DNA of 28,530 nucleotides from contig MLAK01001075.1 in NCBI GenBank assembly GCA_001839685.1, positions 1 through 28,530 on the forward strand, given 5' to 3'. The stretch comes from Tritrichomonas foetus. Lineage: Eukaryota; Parabasalia; Tritrichomonadida; Tritrichomonadidae. This document shows positions 27,462 to 28,530 of this stretch, in pieces (position 1 is the stretch's first letter; every line of letters begins with the position of its first letter). The translations under genes and the position numbers were made by a program. The notes under the pieces were generated by a model. It was not told the DNA's origin. It saw nothing but the letters and a program-made list of their open reading frames with translations, and did not search any database.

Positions 27462-28530
27462 TCTTCTAGATCTTGACTATATTTCATATTTTATACCAAC
27501 TGCTGCACATAGCTGAGAAAAAGTATTATACTGTTTGCTTTCGCTTTTCTCATCTCATGGATTAATATTTCGAAAGATTGAAGTTTAAATTTGAAAAAAT
27601 CCTACTTTTAAGTACCTAAATATTGTTTTATTTGCCTTTGAAAATGTATAATCGAAAAAAACATAACAAATTCAAAGAAATATGATTTTGAATTGCAAAT
27701 ATCCGAACTCATATTTGCATGAGAAAAATATGAATTATATAAGACAAATTAAAAATTACCTGCGAATTTGAATCAGAGAAACCAAAAAAAGCGACAATCA
27801 GAGTTTTCGACCAGATTATTCGACAAGTATGAACATAATTATCACATAAAATGATTGAGTATCTTTCAAATCAATTATCATACAAAAAGGAAATCTCATA
27901 TCATTTGGCACGGTTCCCAGATATTTTTATTTTTCTGAAAAATTTTCTTTTCATTTTTTCTCTCCAATATCACTCAGTAATACATATTTACAGATCTTAG
28001 CAGTGATAAATTAGCACAATTAATAATTTTATATTTTTTAGAAAATTGTCGATGATGAATGAAAATTGAGTTTCAAAGAAAATTGAAGGCATTGAAAACG
28101 ATAAAACAGTGTATATTCAAAAAGATTCGTTGCCATAAAATTAAATTCACAAAATAATGTTAGATTGTGTATATCATAATTCAATATTAAGGATAAACTC
28201 CGGTGAAGTGATGACAAATCGACGATAAGAAACTTTTTGATGAAAAAAGTCCTTTTTATAAACGTGCTTTTTTTATCAATTTTGAATCCATGATCTATCT
28301 ATCCACTCAGTATTCGGAAATTCGGTTTATCTCATTTAATCAAAACAATAATCATCCACAAAACAGCTATAAAGCCGTCCTCTAACAAGGGAGTTCAAAT
28401 TAAAGATCCTAGAATGCAAAAAGTTATCCAAAATTATTATTTTCTCCTTCGCCGGGATCTCTTCCCAAAGTTTTGAGCAAAATATATATCTTCAAAATTT
28501 TTTTATAGATTTTCATAGCAATACACCTGT
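27462..28530. other. AT-rich terminal region, no supported gene
   Basis: Just over 1 kb upstream of the membrane protein gene up to the window edge. It presumably holds that gene's promoter at its left end (a TCAAGA word about 15 bases before the ATG). No frame with an ATG reaches a useful length and no RNA gene was recognised. A short open stretch without ATG runs off the right edge (about 28385 onward) and might belong to a feature beyond the window. Confidence 0.45.

Noticed and set aside
27694..27719. Hairpin TGCAAATAT - 8 bases - ATATTTGCA
   Set aside because: A 9-bp inverted repeat is expected a few times by chance in AT-rich DNA of this length, and it is not placed near a gene end or start.
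28385..28530. Open stretch without ATG running off the right edge, with a hydrophobic start (KIIIFSFAGISS)
   Set aside because: No start codon and under 50 codons visible; it cannot be told from chance.

Overview
The window is AT-rich nuclear DNA of a flagellated protist, most likely a parabasalid (Trichomonas/Tritrichomonas type). Several things point there together. The genes are long, single-exon and densely packed, with all three standard stop codons in use. One gene encodes the axonemal central-apparatus protein CFAP54, so the cell has flagella. There is a decayed BspA-like (TpLRR) surface-protein gene, a family greatly expanded in trichomonads. Short Inr-like TCA motifs lie a few to about 25 bases before several start codons, and AACGAT (Myb-element-like) words occur in promoters. 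No canonical trichomonad intron signal was found. Genus and species are inference.

Layout. 230-1444 (-) is the AP-3 adaptor mu subunit, divergent from 1764-3047 (+), a multi-membrane-span protein. It converges on a paralogue at 3285-4598 (-). Both have a Wntless/TMEM181-like layout: one N-terminal span, a lumenal domain, then seven spans. 4872-11981 (-) is CFAP54 and 12514-13419 (-) is a coiled-coil protein. 13609-14454 (+) is a DENR/Tma22-type translation factor with an unusual acidic, Gln/Asn-rich and RGG tail. 14893-17454 (+) is a leucine-rich-repeat/coiled-coil protein with four 66-bp tandem repeats, and 17701-19233 (-) is another coiled-coil protein, which lacks an ATG start.

19339-20320 (+) holds remains of a BspA-like gene with stops and frameshifts. 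After it come about 1.6 kb without a credible gene, including a 17-bp minisatellite at 21422-21625. 21940-22263 (-) is a small one-span protein resembling only the N-terminus of choline-transporter-like proteins. 22525-23907 (+) is RuvB-like 1 (pontin), 24300-25817 (+) is a BTB/BACK-like coiled-coil protein, and 26427-27461 (-) is a DMT/NIPA-like membrane protein. The last kilobase shows no gene I can support.

The genes do not form one pathway. They are a typical mix of housekeeping functions (vesicle coat, translation, chromatin AAA+), flagellar or cytoskeletal coiled-coil proteins and membrane proteins. I found no coherent new multi-gene system. The most interesting points are the DENR-RGG fusion, the convergent Wntless/TMEM181-like pair, the palindromic AACGAT element in a divergent promoter, and the decayed BspA gene beside a gene with no start codon.
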